A stretch of 64,000 nt of DNA from Liolophura sinensis (GCF_032854445.1 NC_088304.1:31195732-31259731), one strand, 5' to 3'. Numbered from the stretch's first letter, positions 38,901 to 47,215 are shown. The notes: generated by a model from the letters alone, not told the origin. A program made the numbers and translations.

Positions 38901-41900
38901 ACCAGCTCTTGATAATTCTGCTCCATTCATATTCACGAGTCATTATTTAATGCGATGATATCTAATTCCAACCATTGAAGGAGAAAACCAAAAAATTAAG
39001 TAAATATGGATCAGGGAAGACTGTATCTCAATCCCTTCTAATGTCTTTGAGATTTATTAATGCAAAACTATGGCTCATAAAGCCTTCTTGTTGGAAACTT
39101 GAGGAGAAAAACTGAATTTTGTGACCATTTGTGTAACATTTTGAAGACCACTCGTCTTTCACCAGTATGGTGTGTATATTGTATGGAAAAGTTCATCACT
39201 AACTTGCCCGAGGCTGGGGGTTTACCCAGGGCACTCATGCTTCCTCCACCAAAAAATGTTTTAAGTCATCGTAGAAGTGAAAAATCTTCCAATATGGTGT
39301 TAAACAGCAATTAATAAATAAATAAATAAATCCCATTGGCAATGATCTTTGTCGTCATCCATTTGTTCATTTATGTTCATGTACAGTTTGTTCAGTCACA
39401 CAACAAAGAACCAAATTAATTTTTAAATTTACAGGCTATGACGCTGGCAAGTTGATTCTATCTGGGAAGGCTATTGTGAATTCAACAACAGGTGCATTCT
39501 TCTATGTGAACTCAAATTTGACCAATCAGATGGCTCTATTTGATACAGGTTAGTGGGAGATTGGAATAAAACAGTACAATGGAATTGACCTTGTGGTAAT
39601 GACTTGTGACCTTGTGGTAATGAGGTGTGACCTTGAATTAATTTCATGGCTCCACCATATCTTTGTGAACTGTATGGTTGTATTTAGTCTTTTGCAGAGA
39701 CCCTTAGCCTGTCATTTGACACGCCGTCTGAAGGAGCTCACAAATTTGATAAGGATGACTAATGAACATAATCCAGAGTGACGAATGGAAATGGTCGTAA
39801 CATAGTCATCTGTAACATGTTGTTGTTGTTATACATTTAGGCCCTACTGTTGATGAACAAAGCAGTAAGGTGAATATGGGTCAGATTTTATTAATTTGTT
39901 GATAAAGATGGAGTTTTAAGTACCGACATGGGACCAATTGATGGTTCACCTGTGGGCCTTCAGTGGCGATAGGTATTGCGGAAATAGTTATTATTACATT
40001 GGAGATGTGAGGTTGTGTGGTTCAGGCTAACAACCTGCCTCTGTGTAAGCTATGTTAGTGTGAGTGAAGACACACCTCCCCTTAGATCAGTGGAAATTGT
40101 GTTGGTTGGCCAAGGTATTTTTCTCTTGTGTTCATCAGCTAACACAGATTATGTCACTTTTCACTCAAATCAGGAAAAAAGGTTTCCTCTGACAGAGCAT
40201 AGAAAGGAAAGATTCAAATGATCTGTCGTGGAGAGAGTATAAGGCTCTCTTCAGATATGTCTCCGTATTCTTCCCATCAAAAGGAAATAATAATGCATGT
40301 TACAATGTGTTCATCATTTAACGTCTGTGTTTACAAAAGCTATAAATAAAGGTCACAGCATAATGATCTCTTAAAACATACAGTAAAATGCAATCTAAAG
40401 ACCACAGTATAATACATGTTGTCATAAAGGTCACAGTATAAAGCTGTCATTAATTGGCAACTGTAGGCCTATAATGCCGTTTTAAAGATCACAGTATAAA
40501 GCTGTCATTAATTGGCAACAGTATAATGCCAATTTAAAGGTCACAGTATAAAGCTGTCATTAATTGGCAACTGTATAATGCCCTTTTAAAGGTCACAGTA
40601 TAAAGCTGTCATTAATTGGCAACTGTATAATGCCCTTTTAAAGGTCACAGTATAAAGCTGTCAATAATGGCAACTGTAGAATGATCTGTTAAAGGCCACA
40701 GTGTAGCGTTCTTACACATTTTTCTGTTTGCCACAGTATAAGGCAAAAAAACAGAAAGGTATCCAAAAATTTCAAAGAATAATTGTCACAACTATCAGGG
40801 CTCACTACGCTTAAAAATTTAACATCATGATGTTATCACAAACTATCAAGGCAGAATGATGCATACTGCTTTCCAAGTATATTTGAAATTGAAAGAGTTC
40901 AAGCCCTGTTTAAATAATTTAGTCTTTGGGTTATAATTTTAGTGTTGTTGTTGTTGGGCTTGTTTCAGGGATGGATGGCCTCTGCTTCAGACTTTGGGTT
41001 ATAATTTTAGTGTGGTTGTTGTTGAGCTTGATTTAGGGATTGATGGCCTCTGCTTCAGACTTTTGGTTATAATTTTAGTGTGGTTGTTGTTGGGCTTGTT
41101 TCAGGGATGGATGGCCTCTGCTTCAATGCAGGGAAGAAACAGATGACATTCCAGGATGATGCCATGTCAACATGTGCTATACGTTTGGATTTTGACATTA
41201 TCAACAATTGTACAAGTATAAGGTAAAGATTACTGCAGTGGCAGCTAATGCATTACTGCATTTATCATTGACATTTTGCCACAAATAAACAAACTGCATC
41301 CTACATTGATCATTGTTCACGTTTTGCCTCCAGTGGACACACTGCATTATCCATTGTTCACGTTTTGCCTCCAATGGACACACTGCATTATCCATTGTTC
41401 ATGTTTTGCCTCCAATGGACACACTGCATTATCCATTGTTCACATTTTGCCTCCAGTGGACATACTGCATTATCCATTGTTCATGTTTTGCCTCCAATGG
41501 ACACTGTATTATCCATTGTTCACATTTTGCCTCCATTGAACACACTGCATTATCCATTGTTCATATTTTGCCACCAGTGAACACACTGCATTATCCGTTT
41601 TTCATATTTTGCCTCCATTGAACACACTGCATTATCCATTGTTCAGATTTTGCCTCCAATGGACACACTGCATTATCCATTGTTCACATTTTGCCACACA
41701 GTGAGCACACTTTATCTTCCATTTTTCACACTTGCCAACTATGAATAGACTGCATCATACATTGTTCACATTTTTTTCGCTCCATTGTTCACATTACAAG
41801 CTTTTTATTATTTTTAGATGCTTGTTGTTTTGATCATTGTTTACATCTTTCACCTCTGTTTGTTTTTCAAACATTGCATCCAGTGTATGATTTTTCCACA

Positions 41901-44900
41901 GGAAGCTTGTCCTGAACAGACTGAACAACATGATGCCTGCTGACAGACTGGGCAGGTTTGGTTTTCTCAACTCCAACAATGATGGTTTCTGGGTACCAGT
42001 TATCAGGTGAGAAAATTCGACTTCATTATAATGACAGTAAAACACCAGTAATTTCATGAACTTTTTCACCCACTAATCTACCTGTTGTACTGAGTTTGAA
42101 GACAATCCAGATGAAAAAAGTGGCTTTCCGTCATAACCATTCACTTAGTCATGTTACAAAGGGGCTTTCCGTCATAACCATTCACTTAGTCATGTTACAA
42201 AGGGGCTTTTCGTCATAACCATTCACTTATTCATGTTACAAAGGGGCTTTCCGTCATAACCATTCACTTGGTCATGTTACAAAGGGGCTTTTCGTCATAA
42301 CCATTCATTTAGTCATGTTACAAAATGGCTTTCCCTCATAGCCATTCATTTAGTCATGTTACGAAGTGGCTTTCCCTCATAACCATTCATTTAGTCATGT
42401 TGCATAGTGGCTTTCCCTCATAACCATTCATTTAGTCATGTTACATAGTGGCTTTCCCTCATAGCCATTCATTTAGTCATGTTACATAGTGGCTTTCCCT
42501 CATAGCCATTCATTTAGTCATGTTACAAGTCATTTGTGTATGGATGCATGGACGTTATGCACAGTGATAAATTAAGTTGTAGTTCTATGCTACTACTTGT
42601 ACTACGGACAGCCCAAATTCTTGTTTTCAGATTTTGGGAAATGAAGTCGGATTTTCAAGTATTTTTAATTGGCTCATATGAAATTTTGACTGCTCCATTC
42701 AATTATGGCTCATTGGATAGGCAGGGACATGTAGTAGATGTTATTTCATATCTAGCAAGTGACCAATCAGAGCAGTCGGTGCTATTTTAGTCACTCAAGC
42801 CATATTAAAGCTAACTGGTAAATTGAACAATAATTTGATGGTTTCCCAATAAAAAGCTCTTATGTAAATTTCTTTCATTCTCAAATTTATAACTCTGAGA
42901 AAGCAATATTTTGGGTTGAACTGTGTAAAATTTGTTTGTATGGTCACAACATCACCATTAAAGCTGGGATCAGACCCTTCAGCTTTGTTCTGTACATGGT
43001 TCTGCATGTAATGTAAAACTGCGAGTATGCCATCCATTTTATTGGCGAATGCCACTTTCTTTCAAATCAAGGCTGAGAGGAGCTCTCATCAGTGCAGTTG
43101 CTGTGAGTCCAGCTCATGCTGGCTTCCTCTCCAGCCGTATGTGGGTAGGTCCTCCAGCAACCAGCGGATGGTTGTGGGTTTCCCCCGTGCAGAGAGCCCG
43201 GTTTCATCCCACCATAATTCTGGCCGCCATCATATAAGTAGAATACGAGTACGGGGTAAAACACCAGTCAAATAAATAGATAATTTGTTTCAAATCATGT
43301 TGTACATTTGTTTCATACAGGCAAGATCTGAGTGAGTATTTTGACCCTGCCCCCAGCCCAACACCTATTATAGTTTTTGAGAATGTCACCAAGGTCGAGA
43401 TGTCCGAGAACGTGGCGAGTCGCTGTCATGATGTGACCACAGGGATACAGCTGGAAGTACTGTATGGAGAGACGGGGAAAACTCTGGGGGCGTCTATCCT
43501 GGAGATTGTGGGGGCGAAAATCAGGTATGAACTTGTATACATGTACTGCTCATACTTGTACTTGCCAGCATGGTGCGATGACCCAGAAGCCCCCGGACAA
43601 ACGTGGGAAGGTATGCCAGCAACCTGCGGATCATCGTAGTTTTCTCTCGGGTTTTGTCCAGTTTCCTCCCACCATAATGCTGGCCGCCAGCATATAAATG
43701 AAATATTCTTGAGTATGGCATAAAACACCAATTAAATAAATAAATTAATATAATTGTATTTGAAGACATTTTCATCTGTGAAGACAATTTGGAGAGGACA
43801 AAATATAAATATTGGTGTTTCAATTAATAATTCTTATTGGACTTATTCTATTTTTTTTTTTTTTTTTTTTTGTTTTTCTTTTGTAATTAACCCAAATTTT
43901 GTTCAGTGTTAATAAATCTACACATACATGTAGTGCTGAACCAAGTATTGTTCACCACCTAAAAGCAGGTTGTTGTCGTAATGAGCTATGTTTATGATAC
44001 GTCATTTATGGGCATCTCTGCATCATTCCTAACAATGTTCATGGGACCAAACAAACTTTGAAACTTCTGAATCCACAGTTGCAACCTACAAGGTGTTCTC
44101 TACATGTAGTTATTGAGGGGATTTTGGGTCTTGGATCAAATCTGTTCTTCTCTGATTGCCTAATCCTGGAAATGATTTATGAAAGGAAACCTGAATTTTG
44201 AAAAATATCTCACACTTTCAAAAGATGCTGGCTTAGGAATTAATTTTCATCAGGAAAGCCCTTATGTTCTGCCTGTCATTTTCCTGTCTGCATTCTACTA
44301 GATGCATAAATTTTAAGAAATTAAATTGGCAACAGACTGTTGTTTATCTGACCAATCAGGTCGTCTTTTCTGTTGAACTGACAGCGCTCCATGGTACAGA
44401 GTAGAGTGCCAGGGATAGTAAAGACGAAAGCCAGCTAACAGCATTGATATTAATACTTTCACCGGGACTGTTCATTGACATGTAATAGTATCAATGCACA
44501 AATATTAAGCCTGCTGTCATTTTCAGTTATACACTTTCAACATGGGAGCTGTCTTGTTCGGGAGCCAGTTCTGCCCGTTGCTATGGTAACCAGAGTGAGA
44601 GCATTGGTACAGAGGGGCAAATGGTTGAACCTTTCTACCTGACGACATCAGTGAGGTTCACAAGGGTTCCTGCCCAAATTCCAGTGGAACCAATTAAGTA
44701 AGTTCATGGCGACTGGCTTTTTGAATTGTAAGCAAGGAAGCATTCTGCAATTGTTGACTGCATTGGGTGTCCATGGGTGGCCCCCGTCATATAAGTGAAA
44801 TATTCTTGAGTACAGTGTAAAACACCAATCAAATAAATAAATAAATAAGTTCAAGACCATGTACTTCGGGTACTTTAGTGGCATGAGGTAGTGGAAAGCA

Positions 44901-46583
44901 GACAAAAGATGACATAGAAAGGTAGAGTGAAATGAACAACATCGGACAATAATCTGAGAATAAGGGCTAATAATAACTGGAAATACAGTGAGTTAGACAA
45001 CAGAATAATCTGCACTGCATATGTAAATTGTGAACGTCAACAAAGTCAGGTTTTGGATTTAAGAGGCCGTAATGCAGTTTTTTTATTATAAACTCCCATG
45101 TTATTTAGAAAATGTTTCCATCAGTGTGTCTGCATGAGGAAAGTGTGTTGGTGTGAGTAAAGTGGCAAATGCCCGGATATCTTCGGCCTAGAATAAGATC
45201 TCGTATCATCCTCCATGGATGCCCCTCATTAAGTCATTACCCCATACGATGTAAACCCTTTGACCATCCAAACAACCAACCGACTGACTGACGGACTGAC
45301 TGACTGACGGACTGACTGATGGAGCTGCTTATAGCGACTTAACCATTCCTGAAGTTTTTCCTGAATGCTGATCATGTAACATAAATAAAGAGTTAGAGAA
45401 TTAAACCAAAAGTAGACAAAACAGCATGCAGTGTATAAAGGATATAAAACGAAGACTATGGTTTTAAGGAAAATGCAGAAAAATTAGGGGAAAAAATTTC
45501 ATTTTTAAGGCATATTTTATATTTGTTAATGACCCCTGTATTTTATGCATATCTTCGGTTAGTGATCAAATATAGTTGGAAATGACATCATGGGTGAACA
45601 TAACCAGACCAGCTTAGTGCACCCAATTCCGCTTCTTCACCCCAACCAAGTAACTTTGACAGCTATCACTATTGACGTCACCACAGCAGGCTACTTAATT
45701 TACGGACTGACCACAAAGGCACCAGGAACACTGTAGTGTACAGCCATTTTTTGTCTGAAACCCAGTTTTATACTTCAGGGCCCGGTTGTTCATTATACTT
45801 TGAATTTTGAACAACTGCATTGGCTGCTGCATTTGCCTAAAATTGTAAATATAAAAGATAACTTAATATCAGCATTAACTAGTACACTTTTGGACAACTG
45901 GGCCCCGTTAGGCAACATCCTACACTCTGCATTAAGGAATAGGCCCTGTTAGGGAACATCCTACACTCTGCATTAAGAAATGGGTCCTGTTAGGCATTAT
46001 CCTACAATCTGTATTAAGGAATGGGCCTTGTTATGGAACATCCTAAACCCTGTATTAAGGAATGGGCCCTGTTAGGCAAGATCCTGCACCCTGTATTAAG
46101 GAATGGGCCCTGTTGGGCAATATCCTACAATCTGTATTAAGGAATGGGCCCTGTTAGGCAACATCCTACACTCTGTATTAAGGAATGGGCCCTGTTAGGC
46201 AACATCCTACAATCTGTATTAAGGAATGGGCCCTGTTAGGGAACATCCTACACTCTGTATAAAGGAATGGGCCCTGTAAGGCAACATCCTACACTCTGTA
46301 TTAAGGAATGGGCCCTGTTAGGCAACATCCTACACTCTGTATTAAGGAATAAAACCCACTCATTTCATGTATCCTTTATTGTATTCTTCACTGCCAATAT
46401 TTTCACAGGTTTTGGAAGTCGTATGATGAGGCTCTTTGCCCTCAAGACTCCTGTTGGCGGGGACTATTTTATCCATTGACGGAGGAATACACTGGAGATG
46501 AGCCGTTTTACCCCCTTCTCTGGACACAAGTGATAGTTTTCGGATCGTTTTTCTTTTTTATGGTTACTCGCCCCTGGTGGTAG
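13531..46583 (+). CDS. Tectonic-2 (TCTN2), 20 exons, 5' end missing
   Basis: Tectonic-2 is a membrane protein of the ciliary transition zone and part of the MKS/B9 complex that gates proteins into the cilium. Twenty exons join without a phase conflict: 13531-13694, 14152-14258, 15269-15388, 16108-16212, 17574-17653, 18643-18701, 19680-19797, 22775-22866, 24494-24668, 27020-27084, 29210-29402, 29973-30088, 31994-32244, 33689-34614, 39435-39548, 41105-41222, 41902-42006, 43321-43524, 44527-44697, 46409-46583. They encode about 1152 residues. Diagnostic parts are the cysteine cluster [17 protein letters not shown] followed by DCS, then [33 protein letters not shown], the VPAQIP motif, a paired-Cys block [12 protein letters not shown], and a C-terminal membrane helix ending RPWW. 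This order matches vertebrate TCTN2 throughout. Vertebrate TCTN2 has about 700 residues. The extra length is largely in a repeated N-terminal region and in exon 14. The first exon found needs one base from an unseen upstream exon. Confidence 0.95.
14152..14258 (+). CDS. TCTN2 exon 2
   Basis: Acceptor 'ttttgtag', donor GTATGT. It starts in phase 0, gives 35 codons plus two bases, and encodes [16 protein letters not shown]. Confidence 0.85.
14470..14925. repeat. Diverged direct repeat in TCTN2 intron 2
   Basis: Two related stretches (about 14470-14570 and 14815-14925) share 'aaattgc(a/g)cttttt', 'gcaatttkcga' and 'gcaggaaagaa'-like blocks. No exon is seen in this intron. Confidence 0.5.
15269..15388 (+). 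CDS. TCTN2 exon 3
   Basis: Acceptor 'ttccacag', perfect donor GTAAGT. It encodes [16 protein letters not shown], the first of the repeated 'V-x-C' motifs in the ectodomain. Confidence 0.92.
15490..15930 (+). mobile_element. tRNA-derived SINE copies (B-box type), three in tandem
   Basis: Three diverged copies carry 'gaggtcacaagttcaaatcc', which looks like a tRNA B box, then 'tcagataccTggtgaagggtaatggtt' and a 3' part near 'gtttcct'. This is the unexpanded form of the body that forms the 43-bp array at 27.44-28.74 kb. Confidence 0.6.
16108..16212 (+). CDS. TCTN2 exon 4
   Basis: Acceptor 'gttttcag', donor GTAATA. It encodes [17 protein letters not shown] and joins exon 3 through a split Val codon. 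Confidence 0.9.
16545..17335. repeat. 35-bp minisatellite in TCTN2 intron 4
   Basis: About 22 copies of a 35-bp unit around 'ttgccaagaacctgtggttg'. The minus strand reads open for over 200 codons in two frames because the unit lacks stops, so those frames are not genes. Confidence 0.95.
17574..17653 (+). CDS. TCTN2 exon 5
   Basis: Acceptor 'gttatag', donor GTATGT. It encodes [18 protein letters not shown], the second 'NVRC'-type motif. Confidence 0.92.
18085..18356. repeat. 44-bp minisatellite in TCTN2 intron 5
   Basis: Six copies of a 44-bp unit starting near 'gtacacttataattcg'. Most contain 'cgctttca(g/a)tct', which resembles a splice acceptor. The array ends about 290 bp before exon 6. 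Confidence 0.93.
18643..18701 (+). CDS. TCTN2 exon 6
   Basis: Short exon: acceptor 'aaccccag', donor GTGAGT. It encodes [19 protein letters not shown] and ends on a codon boundary. Confidence 0.88.
19027..19071. repeat. Imperfect hairpin
   Basis: 'accctaaatgacctaaa' faces 'tttaggttatttagggt' as a near-perfect inverted repeat of about 17 bp on each arm. Confidence 0.75.
19071..19445. mobile_element. Dispersed repeat, copy A
   Basis: It shares a series of blocks in the same order with 31450-31850: 'ctcccttgttac', 'attaaagcat', 'cagcgac/aaa', 'catcagcctt', 'agctgt.tattgtattta' and 'ttaaagctaggtctt'. The family is not recognised. Confidence 0.65.
19680..19797 (+). CDS. TCTN2 exon 7
   Basis: Acceptor 'ctttcacag', donor GTAAAG. 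It encodes [20 protein letters not shown], the third repeated 'V-x-C' motif. Confidence 0.92.
20060..20385. repeat. 145-bp tandem duplication in TCTN2 intron 7
   Basis: 'gatttgcatatcaaagac' recurs at 20076, 20220 and 20365, with matching sequence between. This gives just over two copies. Confidence 0.92.
21245..21294. repeat. Perfect long-arm hairpin
   Basis: 'tagttgttacattactt' is answered by its exact complement 'aagtaatgtaacaacta' across a short loop of 'tgaagttactttg'. Confidence 0.9.
21915..22055 (+). mobile_element. tRNA-like SINE head, second type
   Basis: 'ggatagcttagtggatattg' (A-box-like) and 'ggcgttcaaatcccgtt' (B-box-like) are spaced as in a tRNA-derived SINE. It is a diverged fragment. 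Confidence 0.5.
22246..22610 (+). repeat. 18-20-bp minisatellite inside a SINE remnant
   Basis: About 15 units of 'ccaggcactccagttaca' (18 to 20 bp) are followed by 'ccactcataaaactt', then 'ccttaagaacggtgttaaaac'. That ending looks like the 3' tail of the local SINE. The open frame gives a Thr-Pro-Gly-rich repeat but is not a gene. Confidence 0.85.
22775..22866 (+). CDS. TCTN2 exon 8
   Basis: Acceptor 'atatttag', donor GTGAGT. It encodes [20 protein letters not shown] and ends on a codon boundary. Confidence 0.9.
24075..24260 (-). mobile_element. SINE copy, minus orientation
   Basis: The tail complement 'gattggtgttttacgcagta' is followed by the conserved 'caagaatatttcacttatac' and the body up to the 'gcatgag' block. 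The tRNA-like head is missing. Confidence 0.88.
24494..24668 (+). CDS. TCTN2 exon 9
   Basis: Acceptor 'ccacttcag', donor GTAAG. It encodes [20 protein letters not shown], the fourth repeated Cys motif, then a Thr-rich tail. Confidence 0.92.
24700..24845 (+). mobile_element. SINE copy, partial
   Basis: It starts at 'gtggttgctgtgagttcaaa' (B box) and runs through 'ggaaggtctgccagcaact' to 'gcataaaataccaatt'. It lies 30 bp downstream of the exon 9 donor. Confidence 0.85.
25020..26120. repeat. 50-bp minisatellite in TCTN2 intron 9
   Basis: About 22 copies of a 50-bp unit containing 'gaaaaatcccaagtatagtg' and 'cagccagttacctgtcca'. Units alternate loosely between 'tggaccagt' and 'tggactggt'. Confidence 0.96.
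26951..26992. repeat. (TA)n(GATA)n microsatellite
   Basis: A short TA run is followed by about eight GATA units, 30 bp before exon 10. Confidence 0.95.
27020..27084 (+). CDS. TCTN2 exon 10
   Basis: Acceptor 'cattccag', donor GTAAAG. It encodes [19 protein letters not shown] and ends on a codon boundary. Confidence 0.9.
27385..28790 (+). repeat. 43-bp minisatellite grown inside a SINE
   Basis: About 30 copies of a 43-bp unit with 'tttgtcaggtacctggcgat' and 'ggaaggtggtttactcca'. The array is framed by SINE-like ends: 'atgttcaaatccagttctc' (B box) on the left and 'cacccactcataaacctg' on the right. The unit is the SINE body itself, repeated. All three plus frames are open for 200 to 340 codons, but this is a repeat effect. 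Confidence 0.92.
28809..29260 (+). repeat. 89-bp tandem duplication across the exon 11 acceptor
   Basis: Five copies of an 89-bp unit. Each holds the last ~36 bp of the intron, including a 'ctgccttcag' acceptor, and the first ~50 bp of exon 11 ([12 protein letters not shown]). Corresponding exon starts are 28854, 28943, 29032, 29121 and 29210; only the last continues into the rest of the exon. In the second copy the acceptor AG has become AA. Confidence 0.95.
29210..29402 (+). CDS. TCTN2 exon 11
   Basis: Acceptor 'ctgccttcag', donor GTGGGT. It encodes [19 protein letters not shown], the motif LVTCCAPS (fifth repeated Cys motif) and [15 protein letters not shown]. The start was chosen because it is in phase with exon 10 and only the last of five duplicated acceptors leads straight into the exon. 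Confidence 0.9.
29973..30088 (+). CDS. TCTN2 exon 12 (tectonic Cys cluster)
   Basis: Acceptor 'catttacag', donor GTAAGC. It encodes the family signature [18 protein letters not shown], the most conserved cysteine cluster of tectonics. Confidence 0.97.
30100..30365 (+). mobile_element. SINE copy, near full length
   Basis: The tRNA-like head 'ccatggccaagggggttagc' (A box), 'gagttcaagtcccgctcat' (B box), the central body, 'gtatgagtgaaatattcttg' and the tail 'acgtaaagcaccagcc' are all present. It begins 12 bp after the exon 12 donor. Confidence 0.93.
30560..30750. repeat. Direct repeat pair, left copy
   Basis: It shares 'taggtgaaatacactg', 'ttttggaaaagaaaac' and 'catccctgtctga'-like blocks with 33485-33650. 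The two copies sit on either side of exon 13. Confidence 0.75.
30765..30862 (-). mobile_element. SINE tail fragment, minus orientation
   Basis: 'ctcaagaatatttcacttat' with 'acgacggtggccagtgttg' and a diverged tail. The head is missing. Confidence 0.8.
30940..31210. repeat. 37-bp minisatellite in TCTN2 intron 12
   Basis: About seven copies of a 37-bp unit containing 'gtttgtggggcctaggtgac' and 'aataagtggtgga'. Confidence 0.93.
31440..31860. mobile_element. Dispersed repeat, copy B
   Basis: Counterpart of 19071-19445, with the same blocks in the same order ('ctcccttgttac', 'attaaagcatgcagt', 'gatatcagtctt', 'gtattaaagttagatctt'). Confidence 0.65.
31994..32244 (+). CDS. TCTN2 exon 13
   Basis: Acceptor 'tttgtcag', donor GTAACT. 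It encodes [20 protein letters not shown] and [14 protein letters not shown], which continue the tectonic Cys region. Confidence 0.96.
33485..33652. repeat. Direct repeat pair, right copy
   Basis: Counterpart of 30560-30750 ('taggtgaaatacagta', 'ttttggaaaagaaaac'). It ends less than 40 bp before exon 14. Confidence 0.75.
33689..34614 (+). CDS. TCTN2 exon 14 (largest exon)
   Basis: 926 nt. Acceptor 'tgcacacag', donor GTATGT. It encodes [13 protein letters not shown], then [20 protein letters not shown] and a long stretch ending RSGYPG, matching the central tectonic domain. It is longer than the corresponding part of vertebrate TCTN2, with an insert between the LESDC block and the C-terminal SGYPG motif. 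Confidence 0.95.
34675..35322 (+). repeat. 26-bp minisatellite made of donor-like units
   Basis: About 24 units of 26 bp alternate between 'aacatgggcaggtatatact' and 'aacatggacaggtaaatact' types. Every unit carries CAG|GTATAT or CAG|GTAAAT, close to the 5' splice consensus. The array starts 60 bp after the real exon 14 donor. Confidence 0.95.
35650..38785. repeat. 121-bp tandem array in TCTN2 intron 14
   Basis: About 26 copies of a 121-bp unit containing 'gtgatgattttctgatgtgc', 'ctgtaggttggtctgtctg' and doubled 'ggggcccattaactatac'. Some units are shorter because one of the two 'cccattaactatac' blocks is missing. Each has a branch-point-like 'ttaacta', a pyrimidine stretch and 'tgtag|g'. Confidence 0.96.
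39195..39335 (+). mobile_element. SINE 3' fragment with (AAAT)n tail
   Basis: 'gggcactcatgcttcctcc', 'gaagtgaaaaatcttccaat' and 'gtgttaaacagcaatt', followed by several 'aaat' units, look like a diverged tail of the local SINE. Confidence 0.6.
39435..39548 (+). CDS. TCTN2 exon 15
   Basis: Acceptor 'aaatttacag', donor GTTAGT. It encodes [20 protein letters not shown] and follows SGYPG from exon 14, as in other tectonics. Confidence 0.93.
40400..40695. repeat. 52-bp minisatellite in TCTN2 intron 15
   Basis: About five copies of a 52-bp unit containing 'aaaggtcacagtataaagct' and 'gtcattaattggcaactg'. Confidence 0.9.
40930..41126 (+). repeat. 68-bp tandem duplication across the exon 16 acceptor
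   Basis: Three copies of a 68-bp unit, each with the intron end (branch region, 'ggcttgtttcag') and the first ~20 bp of exon 16 (MDGLCF). Potential exon starts are 40969, 41037 and 41105; only the last continues into the rest of the exon. Confidence 0.95.
41105..41222 (+). CDS. TCTN2 exon 16
   Basis: Donor GTAAAG. It encodes [20 protein letters not shown] and [15 protein letters not shown], matching the conserved GxLCxxA region. The start is the last of three duplicated acceptors. Confidence 0.92.
41290..41725. repeat. 41-bp minisatellite in TCTN2 intron 16
   Basis: About ten copies of a 41-bp unit containing 'cattatccattgttcacatt' and 'ttgcctccaatggacacac'. Confidence 0.94.
41902..42006 (+). 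CDS. TCTN2 exon 17
   Basis: Acceptor 'tttttccacag', donor GTGAGA. It encodes [20 protein letters not shown] and [10 protein letters not shown]. Confidence 0.93.
42115..42530. repeat. 41-bp minisatellite in TCTN2 intron 17
   Basis: About ten copies of a 41-bp unit containing 'ggctttccgtcataaccatt' and 'cacttagtcatgttacaaa'. Confidence 0.95.
43080..43280 (+). mobile_element. SINE copy, partial
   Basis: Runs from 'ctcatcagtgcagttgctgt' through 'gtgggtttcccccgtgcag' to 'gtaaaacaccagtcaaat'. The A-box head is lost. It lies 40 bp before exon 18. Confidence 0.9.
43321..43524 (+). CDS. TCTN2 exon 18
   Basis: Acceptor 'tttcatacag', donor GTATGA. It encodes [20 protein letters not shown] and [16 protein letters not shown]. 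Confidence 0.93.
43565..43748 (+). mobile_element. SINE copy, partial
   Basis: 'gcgatgacccagaagccccc', 'ggaaggtatgccagcaacct', 'ataaatgaaatattcttgag' and the 'aaacaccaattaaataaat' tail. Begins about 40 bp after the exon 18 donor. Confidence 0.9.
43848..43875. repeat. Poly-T tract
   Basis: A run of more than 20 T residues within TCTN2 intron 18. Confidence 0.9.
44527..44697 (+). CDS. TCTN2 exon 19
   Basis: Acceptor 'cattttcag', donor GTAAGT. It encodes [20 protein letters not shown] and [12 protein letters not shown]; the VPAQIP stretch is strongly conserved in TCTN2. Confidence 0.95.
44762..44852 (+). mobile_element. SINE 3' fragment
   Basis: 'cgtcatataagtgaaatatt', 'cttgagtacagtgtaaaaca' and a tail of 'aaat' units. 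Confidence 0.88.
45895..46352. repeat. 41-bp minisatellite in TCTN2 intron 19
   Basis: About eleven copies of a 41-bp unit containing 'ggaatgggccctgttaggca' and 'acatcctacactctgtatta'. It ends 55 bp before the last exon. Confidence 0.95.
46409..46583 (+). CDS. TCTN2 exon 20 (C-terminus)
   Basis: Acceptor 'ttttcacag'. It encodes [20 protein letters not shown] and the hydrophobic helix [13 protein letters not shown], and ends RPWW before a TAG stop at 46581. The helix position and the Trp-rich end fit the C-terminal membrane anchor of TCTN2. Confidence 0.95.
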
Positions 46584-47030
46584 CTTGAAACAAAAAAAAC
46601 AACCAACAGAATGTGGTCAGAACTGTGGGTTATGGTCAGTCAGCTGATATAAATTGGTTTTTGGGTGTCACCATGAAATATTTTATGTATATTTCTTGGA
46701 ACATGTCTGAAAAACTGATATGTTCTTAAAAAGTGTATGCCTATTTTTAGCCTGTGAGGTCTCATTGTGATGCTTATAACCTTATGTTTGTTTATATTAA
46801 GGGCGCTTCAAGTGTACAAAAGGTTCACTGTACACATTTTTAGATTAGTGTATGAAGACATGTTTTTTAAATGAATGTTTGGTTGTTGTCTCAGAATATT
46901 TCGAAATGTTCGTTGTAGAGGTGGTTGAAAAGGTTGAAGAATTAGGGTAGGTACACTTACCTGTATATGTAAATTGCATGTGTGATGTAAGCTGGGATTA
47001 AGATAGAAGTCTACAACTTAATCCCAGATC
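46584..47030. other. TCTN2 3' flank
   Basis: Probable 3' untranslated sequence and intergenic DNA. No AATAAA was found here, so the polyadenylation site is unresolved. Confidence 0.5.
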
Positions 47031-47215
47031 GGGGCCTCCATGGCTGAGGGGGTTAGCACGCCAGTGTGACGCAATAACCCAGGAGCCTCTTACCAGTGCG
47101 GTCGCTGTGAGTTCAAGCCTTCCTCTCCAGCCTTGTGTAGGAAGGTCTGCCAGGAACCCGCTGATGGTCTTGGGTTGCCCCCAAGCTCTGCCCAGTTTCC
47201 TCCCACCAAGTACAT
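47031..47215 (+). mobile_element. SINE copy, 5' two thirds
   Basis: Clear head 'ggggcctccatggctgaggg', 'ggttagcacgccagtg' and 'gctgtgagttcaagcc' (B box), then the body to 'cagtttcctcccacca'. It stops there without the usual tail. Confidence 0.92.

Noticed and set aside
41276-41621. Three overlapping plus-strand frames of 71-102 codons
   Set aside because: They are readings of the 41-bp minisatellite in TCTN2 intron 16.
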